Positions 43,911 to 57,220 of a stretch of 64,000 nucleotides of DNA are shown here, in pieces; position 1 is the stretch's first letter, and every line of letters starts with the position of its first letter. Source of the stretch: Coptis chinensis (Eukaryota; Streptophyta; Magnoliopsida; Ranunculales; Ranunculaceae); contig CM027377.1 in the NCBI GenBank assembly GCA_015680905.1, positions 31,086,501 through 31,150,500 on the forward strand. The letters run 5' to 3'. A program made the translations under genes and the position numbers. The notes under the pieces were generated by a model, which saw nothing but the letters and a program-made list of their open reading frames with translations, searched no databases and was not told the origin of the DNA.

Positions 43911-46900
43911 AACAACCCCCAAACAGCATTTTGCTTGTCCTCAAGCAAAGATGAGAAATTAGAATAAGTGACCAAAAATGGAGTTTTATCTACTTTCGTT
44001 TTCAAAAGTGCGATTGCATTGACCATATATGCAACAAGGCCTTAAACCACTAGGAATTCCCTAGTGGACGAGTTATAGCCTCATGAGAGTTTTCCAGTGA
44101 AGGTACTCACAAACTTCATCTATACTATAACGACTAAGAAATAAAACTATTGTTTCCTCATTCATGTCCCAACTATCTATACATCTCACTAGCAAAATGA
44201 ATAAGAATAACCAAGTCAAAAACCTAAGCTAATATATGCATAATAATCAATCATCTATGATACAAATATAAATACTATGAGTAATACTATGAAATGCCTA
44301 GCAGGCTCGTTTCTGAAACTCGGAATAACGTCCTTAAGTAGGTCCTCACATAAAATGTTAAGGCGAAAACCACTCGATTTTTCCTCAAGTTTTCATACTC
44401 TAGTGTGCGATGGGCACACTTTACCTTACAATCTCAATGACAACAAGGAAGCCGGAGTCGATCAAACACATCTGCCATTTACTATCACACTAACCTATTC
44501 CTAATTGAGCTAGAGGTCTTTATTAGGTGTTGCGGGGATTAGGAGATGGTTTAAGAAAGAAGGAAATGGATATTCAAAAGGACAAGTCTGAGATAGTAGA
44601 GTCTTCATATTATGTAACTTAAAGAAAACCTTATTATTTACTTTTGCTTCTACACTTTGTTTCCATCCTTAGCCATATATTTTCTTTTTCTTTTTCTTTG
44701 GCTTTTGACTCCTTTTATTCTATTTTTTTTGGAGTTTTTATTTTATTTCTATTTTTATTTTTCTTTTCTTTGGATGGGAACTTCTTATCTTTATTTTCTG
44801 AAGCAATTAACTAACTTTTGTTTACACCGTTTTTTTTTTTTTTTTTATTTTATTTTTTTTTATTTTTTTATTTTTTTTTATTTTGTTTTGTTTTTGTAAC
44901 AGGGTAAAGGATTTGTGGGTTATGAAAGGCTAAAGAAAGGCTCAGAGGGGCGACTAGCGGAAAATAATTAATAGGTTTGAATTTCTGGCTATATCGATCC
45001 AAAGAGGGCCTAAATTCTCGCTTAGGATATGACATAGTGATCAAGCAAGTGGACGTGTGATTTCTCTATCCGATTTTACTTCTCCCTTTGTGTCATTTCT
45101 CAAATGTTTATTTCATATAAGGCTTTAGGCTATATTCTCACAGATTTGTAGAATAAGTACTCTAGCCTAGATTTCAGTAAACTTATCTTGCTAACAATCA
45201 TAGATACTCATGTAATATATTTATAGATAGATGCAAAGATTATTACCTACATATTAACCTAAGTTTCTAACAATTATTCTCGATGCAAAAGCTCATTGAG
45301 ACTTCTAGATTGTTAAGAGCATAGAGAAAGAAAGCAATACCAATATTCCTAAGTGTATAGCATAAACTTATTTATTTATATTTTGAAATTTTTGAAACTT
45401 TAACTAGAAAACAATGCATATTATACATATCTATATCCTAATCAGATGCCTTAATTACACGTGTTTCTATGCCCCCAAACAAGAAGCATGCTTTGTCCTC
45501 AAAGTATTGTAAATAAAGAGGGTAGGAAAAATACCATTGAAACGCGTGTGAAATTCAGAACATCATCGCAAAACAAAGTTAGAGCGTTACTAATATAGGA
45601 AATAAAACTCGGCGCAACTCTATAAGAGTTCCACCCATTATGGGGTTAAGAATTAAATATGCTTGGGACATAAGCGGACAATAACAAAACTAAAAACTTA
45701 CCTTATCTCCCGCTTAAATGTCCTCCTCCTCAGTAAAGAGATGAGGTTCCTTCGCATCCTGCCAGTCCATTATAACTTGCCAAGCTTGCCGCCATTTATC
45801 ATCTACTAATGCTAACCTGTTAAGTGTTATTATGTCGATGGGATGTACGCAGGCGACCAATTAAAGGCACCGCCATCCCGCCAAGTCATTATTCGCAATG
45901 AGCGAACCACCCCAATTGGTGGGTCTCATGACTTCAACCCTTTTCCAATCGTGAATTGTGCACGTATCACAGTAAACAACTATGCATGATGCGGCTTACC
46001 AACACGGGCATAAGAAGATACTTACGCCTCATGGTTTGGGCTCTCTTAAGACTAGCGACTAAAACTTCGGGGAATGTCATATCGGCGACATCCCTCGCCT
46101 AAAGCGAGGAAAATGTCACCAAAGAATACCGTTTTGCGAAATGAACCGCCATTCCCCAAAATATTCATCGGGATGAATAACATGGTGGTGCCTATGTTTA
46201 GGGGGAAAGGCTACCAAGGGCAATGCTATATAAGCCCTCGGTCCATTACTCGAAATACCCCCTCCCCCATAATACTCATGGAAATATGTATAATAATAAA
46301 GATATGCATTATCGGTCATATATGCCCATGTGTGAACGAGGATCGGTATTGGTAATCCACGAAACTAAAGCAACCACATTTTTTATCGAATTGATGTGTC
46401 GTGTCTTCGACTACGACGGAGAATTCTTGTTCTCCATCCCGATTACAATAGAATTTAACATGGTCGTAGAAATAAGCGAGTTTGTGGTGAATATGAATCG
46501 CCATCACTTACCGTAGATGACGCCATCCTAATCGCAGGATCCCGTGGCCGGAACCAATGTCCATAGGTCTCGGTGCCCAACACATCTTCGAAGACTGTTC
46601 GGTATGACTATAGGAGATGTCATCTTAACTCTCTTTGAACAACGGTTCAAAAATCCCGGGATGACCCTCAAAAATTGGAATTTTCCGTTAACAGTATAGG
46701 TAGCGGGTTCGCTCACATAGAGGCGGTGGTCGCTTCGTGGGTTTTAAATTACAGTGTTTTGGGCTTACATCAAGGAGGGCGCTGGTCGCTTAACTAAAAT
46801 TTGGGAAAGTGTACAAAGCGCAGCGCCTCGACGCGTCTTTGAAACGAAATTTGGAAGAAAAAGAAGGAAAAGCTTGGAGTGAAAGGTGCGGGATGATGGT

Positions 46901-47240
46901 GGGGTGTTGTGTGGTTTGTTAGTGTAGAATGAAGGGAGTTTAAATAGGTTTTGAGCTTCCAAAACGAATTGGCAAGTTCCCAAATTGTGTTAAGGCAATT
47001 CCCGGAAATAGAAAAATTCCAAACCCGAAAACGGAAACAACCCATTTTCGTGATTTTCTAAAAATCCTGGTATCTTTCATAATGGATTTAGAATAGTAAC
47101 TTCTAAACTCTTCTACATTTCATGCTACCACCACACAAATCATAGATATGCCGATATCGGCCAAATTATCAACCTTTCCTTCAAGACTACTTTACCGCGG
47201 ATGATCATATAACGAATTATGCTCGTTATAAATATTACCA
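43911..47240 (-). other. Non-coding 3' region of Athila-like element 2
   Basis: 43911 to about 45500 matches the 3' region of element 1 (for example ACTAGGAATTCCCTAGTGGA near 44060). It includes a T-rich tract at about 44830-44890. The part 45540-47240 has several minus frames of 60-80 codons with no recognised motif; they may be decayed remains of the env-position ORF. Confidence 0.6.
44830..44895 (+). repeat. T-rich low-complexity tract
   Basis: Runs of T broken by single A and G; on the element's own (minus) strand this is an A-rich tract in the 3' region. Confidence 0.85.
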
Positions 47241-47699
47241 CCCCCAAACAAGTCGGGAAGGTGGGATTAATGATAAAAACAAGCAGTACTCGAAATTAAC
47301 TACTTAATTAAAACAACACATTAATATTTAAATTTAACTACTTAATTAAAATTCAACTAATAAAACAATCAAAACCATGAAATAACAGCGAACACAACTG
47401 ATGGTGAACACCTAGTTGTGTGATGAAGATGGACCCTGAGATGGAGATTGGCCCTGGGATGGAGAATGGCTTGAACCATCCGTCGCCTTCGCAACGACTC
47501 ATGCACAATGGGACGGCTGAAACCGAGTCCTCCACGGGTGGCATGCGTCGTAGCATCTCTATTCGAACAAGCGCCGCCGTGCTTCCATCTCAACCGAGTA
47601 TCGCATCTTGGGCTTGTTGATGCCGTGGATAGTCTCCATGTTAGACAGGGATATCGCCCTGAACCCGCCCGAGCATTTCAAGTCTCGTCGAAGGTTCGT

Positions 47700-48568
47700 T
47701 TGCTTCTTTGAATTACAATCTGTCTATCTCGAATATCTTCACAAATACCATAAACACAACGCAAGGCGGTTTGCAATACTTGCATCGTTCTAAATTAGAA
47801 CTACATTTATCTAATGCATCGTCATCCAGACATGTCATATCCTCCCTTTCATCCTCCGACTCATCCATTTTTTCTTCAGACAACGGCCAAGTCTCTTGGA
47901 TGCAATCCGTATAGATACTTGCATTAGAATGCAATTTGATCTTAATAGGAGCAGATCTTGCGACAGCTCTAAAGGAGAGCATGATCTTAGTGATCAATAC
48001 GGGAAGAGGCGCCAAGCTCTTCCCCACTCCTCGAATCACATTAAACATTAAATCAAGGATGCAGAAATTATACTTATTTGTTTGCAAAATCTAGAGAATG
48101 TGCAGACATTGCAGGCCGATATCACTGACTTTGTCTTTCCGAGGGCGTTCCTACCAATCCACCGAGCTCTGACCCGGTTGATTAGTTCTCGGAGTTGGTC
48201 AGCGGACGAATGAGATGTCGGATTGCATTCACCCTCCACGACATTATCCTTCATCAAAGCGGGAACTCGAGAATCACCGGATTCCTGAATTGTCGTTACG
48301 AGTTGCTTTCAAAAGCGTAATTCCTAACAGTTCATTCGACAACCGCCTCTGCTTATTTCCTCCTCGTTCCTGCTACCTTTATGAAAATCCTATCCCCCTC
48401 CAATTCTCGCTTCTTATAAAACTGTTCTACCAAATCATGGTGATAGAACGCCTCAGTCGAGTACCACAGTCCGTTCCAATGCCTCCTAATCATTTCCGCG
48501 TCGTAAAATGGCGCGAAGCTGTCGGACTCAAACGCGTGCTCCGGCAAAATTCTTCGTCGTAGCGCCAT
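47700..48568 (-). pseudogene. Decayed ORF in the env position of element 2 (Athila ORF2 / putative plant transposon protein type)
   Basis: Minus frames downstream of integrase: 48568-48353 (MALRRRILPEHAFESDSFAP, then IRRHWNGLWYSTEAFYHHDL), about 48230-48090 (LRELINRVRARWIGRNALGK) and 48087-47713 (FNVIRGVGKSLAPLPVLITK, then an acidic Glu/Asp-rich end). The position and the 'L..I.......LP.LIT' pattern resemble the extra ORF found between pol and the 3' LTR of Athila elements, whose function is unknown. It is broken by several frame changes. Moderate confidence, because similarity is weak at each piece. Confidence 0.5.
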
Positions 48569-48768
48569 TGAAATTTCTGAGACAACTAATGGGTTTGTAG
48601 ACTGTGGGGGAGGCGAGTTTGAAGAAAAACAACTAAAACAACGGTGGCGGCGGTGGTTATTTGAATTGGTGGTTGTTTTTCGGAGTTGGGGTGGTGGTAT
48701 TAATGGTTTAAGTAAGATTTTAGTTGGATTTGATTATCTTGGTGTGGGTGTAGTTAGGTTTCCTTCTC

Positions 48769-48769
<1 letters not shown>

Positions 48770-48801
<32 letters not shown>
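48770..48801 (+). repeat. Poly-T tract
   Basis: About 27 consecutive T at 48773-48799, followed by AATTTTATTT. Confidence 0.9.
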
Positions 48802-48803
<2 letters not shown>

Positions 48804-49788
48804 TATTTCTGGTGTTTAAGGTTTGTTTTACCTTGATAACCGGCTGTATTGACTAAAAATAAAGAAACCGTCGCGTTTTTTTTTTTTGGGAAGGAAAGAG
48901 CGCACGTGATGCGTCGCGGTTTGGGCCCAAGCCCAGTTTGAATTCCTAAATTTTCCGATTTTTCGCGCAATTTCAAACTCAATTTGCCGCTTCGTTACTG
49001 GCCCGATTTTGGCGAATGAGTTATGGAAATGATTAGTAGAGAATTTCCAATCTAATGATCCATAAAACACTCAATTCCAACCATGGGTAACGTATAAAAG
49101 GGTGGAAAAACGCCTCGAAGTGCGTGTGTGACCTAAGTTATGCGAACGAAGGAATTCTAAGTTTAGATTACGCCAACCCAATTGAACTACAAGTAATGGG
49201 CCTAAGCAACACCAATGGAAAGTTCGAACAATCCAAATGGAGAGACCGATTGCCCACCCACAAACAAATTTTTAAACACAAAATTTGTTCTAACGCGGGT
49301 CGTTTAAAGTCAGATTCCCAAAACTTGTTGGATTGCTATTTCTATGATTAAGAATTTTCTATTATTATTTATTTTATTTTTATTTTATTTTTATTAGTTT
49401 ATTATAAGAAAAACGAAAAACAATAAATACATAATTCACCCCTTAGAGGAGCATGACTAAAAAACCGAGAAAACATGCAAAAGTGGAAAACGTGAATTAT
49501 GTTAACCGTGGACTTAGGATCCGGTACTTACAGCCACACACTCCATAGGGAGGGCCCGTTACCTGAATGGTGCACTTACCACTATATGGAAGTGAAAGGA
49601 AGTACACCAATGACAAAGGTCAATCCTCATAGACAGGGTCCTGCAAAAGGACTTCCTCTACATCAGGGGACAGAAGTTCGTGAAAATGTTTTAACCGTTG
49701 ACTATTAACTTCAAAGGTACTGTTGTCATTTGGATTTACCAAGGTGATTTCCGTAGTAAGTGACTTCAAGAACTGTAAAAGGGCCGCA

Positions 49789-50710
49789 CTAACGGGTTTT
49801 TAGTTTTCCGGGAAAATATGTAGATGCGGGGAGTTGTAAAGCAAGACCTTTTGACCGACTACAAACTCTTTGCGCCAAGATTTCCTTATCATGAACACGC
49901 TTCATGTTAGCTTTATCATCCTTCGCGCGAGATCGTAAAGAATCGCTACGGATTTCTTCAAGCTCATTCAATTGCAACTTGCGTTTGACACCTGCCTCAT
50001 TAATATTGAAGTTAAGGCTTTTATAGCCCACGAGCACGGTGCTCTAATTCAACAGCAATGACATGGTTTCCCAAATACAAGTCTAAAGGGAGACATACCT
50101 ATAGAGTTTTGAAAGCAGTTCTATATCCCCATAAGGCATCCGATAGACGCTTCGGCCGGTTTTCCTATCGGGGTTTACGCTTGTTTCTAAAATCTTTTGA
50201 TTTCCCTATTAGAAACTTCTACTTGTCCGCTAGTTTGTGGATGATACGGAGTTGCTACTTTGTGTGTAACTCCATACATTTTTTTCTAGGGATGCAACAA
50301 CTCCGTTGCAAAATGTGTTCCACCATCACTAATGATGGCTTTAGGAATGCCAAACCGACAGAAAATATATTCTTTAATAAAAAATACAACGGTCTTATGA
50401 TCATTGCTACGGCAAGCTAGGGCCTCTATCCATTTAGACACGTAGTCCACGACAACTAAAATATAAATGAAACTGTGGGAAACAGGGAAAGGACCCATGA
50501 AATCAATGCCCCAAACGTCAAAAATTTCTACTATTAAGATTGGATTTAATGGCATCATATTACGTTTCGTGATTCGCCCAAGTTGTTGGCAAGGAATACA
50601 CGTCTTGCAATGCACTTGGGCATCCTTAAAAAGGGTAGGCCAATAAAATCCACATTGAAGCACTTTTAGCGGCTGTTTTCATCCCACTAAAATGGCCACC
50701 ACACTTTTGT
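49789..50710 (-). pseudogene. Integrase of Athila-like element 2
   Basis: The minus frame 50663-50286 shows VHCKTCIPCQQLGRITK (zinc-binding Cys pair; the His part lies in another frame at about 50700-50664), VWGIDFMGPFPVS with the first catalytic Asp, VVVDYVSKWIEA, and FGIPKAIISDGGTHF with the second Asp. A later frame (50037-49789) has LQLNELEEIRSDSLRSRAK and ALQLPASTYFPGKLKTR, the conserved end of gypsy integrases. The catalytic Glu region ([13 protein letters not shown], about 50200) is in a third frame. Integrase inserts the cDNA into the genome. Frameshifts make it inactive. Confidence 0.85.
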
Positions 50711-50999
50711 CATGGCAGAACGATAGAACTTCATTGTATTCCCACCGGGAATACAACGATCTAATAATCTCATCCGCACAATACTTAAAAGGTATGGCTC
50801 ATCCCAAGAGTATAACTTAACTCGCCAAGAACTTCTTACGCTTCATTTCTTGACCAATTATAAGGCATAACATCAGCCGCTAAATAATTTACAATGTCGA
50901 AAGATACCATGGTGTTGAAAAAATCGCGATACGATGCTCATTAGGAAAAGAGTCCGGTATGGACTCGAATCGCCCGATCGCCGTCGTTTGTGAGTCTAG

Positions 51000-52330
51000 A
51001 TAAGTGGTCGGCAACTACGTTTTGACCCCTTTTTGTCCTTTTTATTTCTAATGTGAACTCTTTGCAGAGAAGGATCCATCGGATTAATCTCGCTTAGCAT
51101 CCTTCTTTGCAAGAAGGTACTTAAGAAATCGCATGGTCCGTGTAAACTAAAGTTTTAGAACCAACCAAATAAGGACCTAAACTTATCTAAAGCATAAATG
51201 ACAGCCTAAGAATTCTTTTCGTCAGTTTGAATAATTCCGTTGAGCATCGTTTTTACTTACTAGCATAATAAATAACAATGGGACTTATTATCTAGTTTTT
51301 GTCCCAAGACTGCACTAACCGCATAATCACTAGCATCACACATGAGTTCGAAAGGTTTAGACCAATCGAGGTCAGTATAATTGGTGCAGAGGTTAGGGCG
51401 CTTTTAAAGTTTCAAAAGCCCGCTACGCTTAAAATTAAAATCAAAGATTGCATCCTTCAAAAGCATTAGTTAACGCCTAGCTATTTTTTCGAAAGTCTTT
51501 AATAAACCGCTCTAATAGTAGAGTCCGTGGTTTAGGTAGAGAGTCGCTATCTTATCTAGTTTGGCCTTATCTACTTCGATGCCATCACTAGATACAATGT
51601 GACCTAGTACTATGCCCTTTTTTCACCATGAAATGACACTTTTCCCGCTTTAAAACGAGGCTCTTTTCTTCACACCGTGTCAAAACCTTAGACAAAGTTA
51701 GACAAACAGTCCAGGAAGGAGTCTCCATAGATAGAAATATCATCCATGAAAACTTCCATAAAGCTTCTACCATGTCACTACAATCACATTTGGAAGGTTC
51801 CAGAGCATTACAAAGGCCAAAAGGCATTCATTTATAGGCATACGCTCCAAAGGGACATGTGAAGGTAGTCTTTTCTTGGTCATCAATATCAATAATAATC
51901 TGAAAATAGCCCGAGTAGCCATCCGTAAAACAATAAAAGCATGACCAGCTAGGCGCTCAAGCATTTGATCTATAAAAGGTAAGGAAAGTGATCCTTTTCG
52001 TGGTCATAGCATTTAAACGCGTCTGAATCAATATAGATCCTCCATTTCATAGGGCCTTGGTGACAACATAGTCACCCTTCCCGCTACGCACCATGGTAAC
52101 TCCCCGATTTCTTAGGAACTACATGAATGGGGCTTACCCATTCGCTATCGAGATTGGGTATATGATACCCGCGATCGAAGTAATCGTAAGACTTCTTCCC
52201 TAACCACCTCTTTATATGGCTGGGTTCAAGCGACGCTGAGGTTCGCGAAAGTCTTCGCTTATCCTCCAAATGGATATGATGAGTGCAAATATTAGGGTCA
52301 ATTCCCTTAAATGTCGGCTAGGGACCAACC
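51000..52330 (-). pseudogene. Reverse transcriptase and RNase H of Athila-like element 2
   Basis: RT blocks in alternating minus frames: SEWVSPIHVVPKKSG (about 52130), AGHAF near 51950, TTFTCPFG-like sequence near 51860, MPFGLCNA at about 51827, and FMDDISIYGDS at about 51740, the (F/Y)xDD catalytic motif. RNase H follows with KPFELMCDASDYAVSAVLGQ at about 51355-51300, which contains its first catalytic Asp. Together they copy element RNA into DNA. At least six frame changes are visible, so no active enzyme can be made. Confidence 0.85.
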
Positions 52331-52382
52331 AATCGCCGACCGATGTTCCCTAATCACCCGGATTAAAGGTGTCTCTTCATTC

Positions 52383-53130
52383 TTAGATAACAGAGAAGAT
52401 ATATTTACCGATGACTACCATCCGATCCAGTTGAATATATTTTAACTCCGGGGGAAGAGGTTTAAGCACTGGGGTGGAAGGAAAATCAATAGATGTTTCG
52501 TCGGGGTCCTCATTTTGCATAATGAATACTTGCTTAGGTAGCAAGTCTTCATACTCAATATGTGGAACAACCGAAGGGTCTACAATTGGTGTGGACTCAA
52601 GGATGGTGTTGACTTCCTCTAAGTAGGAGTCATTTACAAAATCTGAAGTTCCAAAAGAAAGGAATTTGTGCATATTGTTTTCAGGAAACGTGTTGTTAAA
52701 ATAATCTTGAGCTAAGCTCTCGATCATGCTAACCTCCCCATCTATAGACGAATCTGGTAATTGTTTTATCATTTTAAAAACATTTACCTCAACTGTAAGA
52801 TGGCCAAAAGATAAGGACATCTTACCATCGCGGCAATTTATAAGTGCGTTGGCGGCCATAAGAAGGGGCCCTAAGATGATCGGTAACGAGTTATTAGCGA
52901 CTTTCCAGACGAGGATAACAAAATCAGTAGGGATAGTAAAAAATCCCCGAACCTTAACAAGCACGTTTTCCACTACACCCTTAGGATACTTAATTGACTG
53001 GTCCGCTAATTGCAACGTTATTTTTGTAGGTTGCATTTCACATAGACCTATTTGTTTATACAAATGTCACGGGAGTAAGTTAACACTAAGCCCCCGTCTA
53101 ATAAAGCGGTCGTCCGTGGGAATCTCCTAA
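52383..53130 (-). pseudogene. Aspartic protease and spacer of Athila-like element 2
   Basis: The frame 53063-52383 has QPTKITLQLADQSIKYPKG, VVENVLVKVRGFF, LPIILGPLLMAANALINCR and SMIESLAQDYFNNTF, then an acidic spacer ending KPLPPELKYIQL just before RT. The catalytic site lies just upstream, at about 53105-53080. There the expected LLDTGAS is reduced to LLDGGL by a small deletion, so the protease is inactivated at its active site. Confidence 0.8.
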
Positions 53131-53586
53131 GGTGCATTTGATGATAGGGATCTAATTGGGTCCTTGTACTTAACAATTCCATTATTTTCGGATAAAGTTG
53201 GGAATTGTTCAGTAGAAAGGCGCCTTTAGGTATATGTTGGTCTTCGCCTAGTAGTGCACAACTCTTTAAGAAACTTAAGCGCGATTAGGTAGCTTTTAAT
53301 AGCTTCTAAAAAAGGAAGGTTTATCGTTAGATTTTTGAAAACGTTCCTAATCTCCTCAAAGTTTGTATCCCCGGTTAGCATGGCTAATTTTTGAGGGAAT
53401 GGTGGTTTCGCTTCTATATTTAGCGTATGGCTCGACTTGATGTGTTACCTTGGCTTTCTACGTTTCTTAGTTTGTTGTTTAACCGGGTACCTCTACAAAG
53501 GGTAGGCTCTTCGTTTCTACTTCGTATCTAGTTCGATATCCGGTGTGAGTATCTTGGGGGTAACTATAGGCATAGTTACTTTGTTA

Positions 53587-55101
53587 TCAACCACTCTTCC
53601 GTAACGGAGAGTGGTGATGGCATTCAGGTCGCCCTACTATTGTCGTTTCCGCACTAGTATTACCGCTTACCTCAAAGGCCGTGTTTGTTATTTTAGGGTT
53701 GGGTATCGCATCCCGAAACACGCCTTTTGGTTGGGCTTTCTCTTGGGCTAACTGTTGTATGCCCCGATTTATGGATTGTAAGATCCGTTGGTTTGATTGA
53801 GTCATTGATTGGAAAAGTTGTTGGGTAACCCGTATAAAGGCGCCTATAATGATCCGAATGTGATTGTGTAGTAGTCACAGTGTGGTGCGACCGAACTATC
53901 TCACGTTGATTATTTATGGGTGGGTTGTGATAGTTACTATTGTTAATCTGAACGATACCTCTATTGGTATTATAACTATTATAATTACCACGACCCCTTG
54001 TGCTAAACCTTGTCGTGGTTGCACTTGGTTGTTATAATTATTATAACTTCCCCGACTTAGTCCCCGGCCTTGCCTAGGTGGAGCTTGATTATAGTTGTTA
54101 AACACTTTAACATTTTGGTTATTGCACCACGGAGGTGAAACTTGTTGATTGTTTCGCCAACTAAAGTCGGATGTTGTCTCCATGGGGCATTAGGAATAGG
54201 ATAGTTATTAATGGAGTAAACATTATCTTGCTCTAATTGTTGTTGTTCATAGGCTTGAGAGGACAATAGATTCAGGGTGCTTCGTGGACTCAAACAGGGC
54301 ATTACATGGGTTGGAGTTAACATTCATGATGGGGATAGGCTTTTGTTGCACGTAAATAGCCTCAACCTTTTAGTTAGAGATTCGATTAAATTTTTAGTTC
54401 TAGATCGGGTTTCATCTCAAACATACCGGGCGGCCTTAACTGTTGAAGAAGAACTAACAAAGACGGGGATATCATCACTACTACCCAATTGTTATTACGT
54501 TTAGTTTGATCTTCTAAAATTTGTAAGCCTCCGGGCTCCCTTTACTTAGGAAACTACCCGCATTCATTATGTCAAGGACTTCTTTATGGTGATGTTGAAG
54601 TTCTTTGAAAAAGGCACCTAACTAACGTGTCTTTTGCTAGGTTATGGTGTGGACACTCAATAAGCGGATCGGTGAAACGATTCCCAGCCTCTAAAAACGA
54701 TTCATGAGGATTTTGTCGGAAAAATGAATCTTGAAAAGCATCTCATCCGTCTTTTAGGGGTGGGTAAAATGTTCCATAAACAGGTGAACAAGTTTAGCCC
54801 ACGAGTCCACGAGAGTTAGGCTTTGGGCGCTTAACCAAGACGCCTTATCGGGCTAAGGAAGGGAAATACCCCGGTTTAATTTGTTCGCACCAACCGTAGG
54901 ATGATGGAATGTTGTAAGGACTTGTTCAATCCTACGATGTTGATAAGGTTTTTCATGGTCTAAACCATGGAAAACGGATAACAAATTAAATATGTTTGGG
55001 GAATTCAAAATCCCCCCAATCGGTCCGCTAAACGATGCAAGATTTAGGGCTATCGCCGAAGGCTTTGTAAAAGTCTGAGAGAGGAGTCTTTTCTTCACCA
55101 T
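53587..55101 (-). pseudogene. Gag of Athila-like element 2
   Basis: The core frame 55101-54853 has NIFNLLSVFHGLDHEKPYQ and IEQVLTTFHHPTV, homologous to element 1 gag. Frames 54323-54057 and 54183-53914 are Asn/Gln/Arg-rich (NNQNVKVFNNYNQAPPRQG), as in the region after the Athila knuckle. Frame 53805-53587 has NPKITNTAFEVSG, shared with element 1 (NPKLTNTAFKIDS). Frame changes at about 54850, 54700, 54330 and 53900. Confidence 0.75.
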
Positions 55102-55724
55102 TATGTCGATGTGGTTGGTGGGATAGTAGTTAGAGGTGTAGTGATTGGTATACTCGATAGATTTGTTTGTTGACGTTGACGGTTAATTACGCTCGTGTTT
55201 TTCTCCCACTGCATCCTTAATCTCATGCAAGTCTAAGTCTAAACACGACAACAATCCAAACAATCTTGATATATTAGTAGTATGAACCTCTAACCGGAGA
55301 TGCGAAGTTATGGAAGAAAGGAATACCTGATAGCGCCCTTGCTTCGCTTTTATGAATAGCGCCTTGTTTACGTGTTCGATGTAAATAACAAGTTAGAACA
55401 CTGAAAAACTTAAAAATCGAAGTTCGAAACAAACCTGTAGAAATCCGCAAAATTTTGCTTAGGAAGCGCAGGTGCGCTCTCATAGAATGCTGCCACCCGT
55501 GTTCCAGTAAGTTAGCGCGGGTCGCTATCGTATGAGGGCGGTCGGTCGTGTTTCCAGCTATAGCGCAGCCTTAGCGCTTTATAAGCGGTCGGCCGATGTA
55601 ATTTTGTCGCGGAATTTTCAACGCTGAAACGAATAACCACAGTATGAATCAAACAAGGGTGGGTGGGTTTAATGGGACTTAAAAATGACTAATTCTACTA
55701 TGAAAACAATGCTAAAGTGCAACT
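55102..55724 (-). other. 5' leader of Athila-like element 2
   Basis: Contains GC-rich units (AGCGCAGGTGCGCTCTC, TTAGCGCGGGTCGC, GAGGGCGGTCGGTCG at about 55455-55600) comparable to those of element 1. No ORF is supported. Confidence 0.55.
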
Positions 55725-55742
55725 AAGATGGCAGCGGCTCCA
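55725..55742 (-). promoter_or_regulatory. Primer-binding site of Athila-like element 2
   Basis: Minus strand: TGGAGCCGCTGCCATCTT, the element 1 primer site with one change (C to A at the fourth base). It lies two bases inside the LTR end. Confidence 0.8.
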
Positions 55743-55744
55743 TT

Positions 55745-57220
55745 TGATAAAACATAAAATTGAATAGTCTACCTACGAAATGAACGATAAAACTCAAAAC
55801 GTAAGTAAACTAAAACTATCTTACGTGTCTATGTTTATCAAAGATTCTACTCTCAATTCTATCGAAATAGAGTGGAGTAACAAATTCGTTCCACTCCTAG
55901 TTCTCTAGCATGGAGTGTTTTCTAATCTAATTATTCGGTCTTAAGTCCAATGAAAGCTTTACGAAGGGTGTTATACTACGATACCTATATGAAATTGATT
56001 ATGTTGAATTTAACTACGAATGCTATGGAAATATGATTGTTTTTGAATCTAGATAAATGATTAGAGGGGAATTGAATCCACCTCGAATCCAACTTAATAA
56101 CCTAGTATAGATTCTTGTATCTCGATTCTTACGTTCTTACGGCAAGAATTCGAGTTCTAATCCCTAGTGTTCATGGCATTTCTACCTAATACTAACTAGC
56201 ATATGAGGTCATCCACCCATTCTCATGGCTTAATCACGACCGCCTAGATTGGAATAGATTCTACAATGCTTCTACACTATACCACTATTTTCGTCAAGGC
56301 TTCATCAACCCTCTAATGGAGGTTTTAGCCTTTGAGTCATCAAACCATAATTTCCCATTGAATTATAACTACACATCATATTAAAATTCTAACTTAACTA
56401 AATTAACTAACAATGTTTCAATCTACTTAAACTACTTAAATGATAATCAACAAGAATTAAAACTAGATCTATAAATTGAGATGACAAAAATCGAAATTGA
56501 CAAAATAACTATTTTATTTATCTAATCAATCAAGAACAATGATTCAAAGACTTAATCTAAAACAAGAATTGAAAATGGAACTACAACTTAATTAAAATAC
56601 TGGAAACTAGATCTAGAATTATCTATATTGTTTTAGGTCTAACTAGCTACCATTAACAAAGAGCTAAGCTTTGGTTTTTATACTTTCAGATCTAAAAATC
56701 GTGCATGGGCTTGGAGCCATGTTTTGGGCCAGAGAAACAGGCCCAAAACCCAATATTTTCAGTCCAAAAAGGCCTCTTCATCTGCAGTTGGCTTCAACAG
56801 ACTTTTCGTCCACTTCTTCTCCTCTGATTGGGTCAAGGCTTGGACCATTGGAAAGCTCTTTTCGAGCCAGTCGGTTTGACGTAAGGTAGGCCCCATTCCG
56901 AGGTCTGAGTCCAAAGATACGACCTTGGAAAGTTCTCACGACTTATTGTCTTTATTTTACGCCCGGCGACTTTTCAGCTTTTGACCGAGCTTTAGAAAGG
57001 CTTTGTCTTCTTGAATCTTGGCCTTTAATCACGGAACTCCTTAGTAATCGACCCTTGCTCCTTTATCTCGCTAAAGTGGTACATTTCTGCACATAATGGA
57101 CTTTGAAACCTGAAATGCATAAAAACACGTAATCAGTATTAACTCTTAATTATTACTCACATAATTGTTCTAAAAGTATGACTGTTACAGGGTTAAAACT
57201 ACAGTTTTGGGCTCTTATCA
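55745..57220 (-). repeat. 5' LTR of Athila-like element 2 (1476 bp)
   Basis: Partner of 42435-43910 with identical length and ends. Differences are scattered substitutions and small indels that cancel in length. Confidence 0.95.

Larger units (their letters stand above)
42435..57220 (-). mobile_element. Athila-like Ty3/gypsy element 2 (14.8 kb) inside the V-PPase exon
   Basis: LTRs at 42435-43910 and 55745-57220, both exactly 1476 bp, with a perfect target duplication GGTTC (42430-42434 and 57221-57225). Transcription runs on minus. The order is 5' LTR, primer site, leader, gag, protease, RT, RNase H, integrase, an env-position ORF region, a long non-coding 3' part, and the 3' LTR. The LTRs differ at only a few percent of positions by eye, yet the coding region has frameshifts or stops every few hundred bases. 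The host exon reads through when the element and one GGTTC are removed, which proves the boundaries. Confidence 0.95.

Noticed and set aside
46074..46516. Plus ORFs of 93 and 97 codons in element 2
   Set aside because: The element is transcribed on minus; no motif, and the overlap of frames suggests chance.
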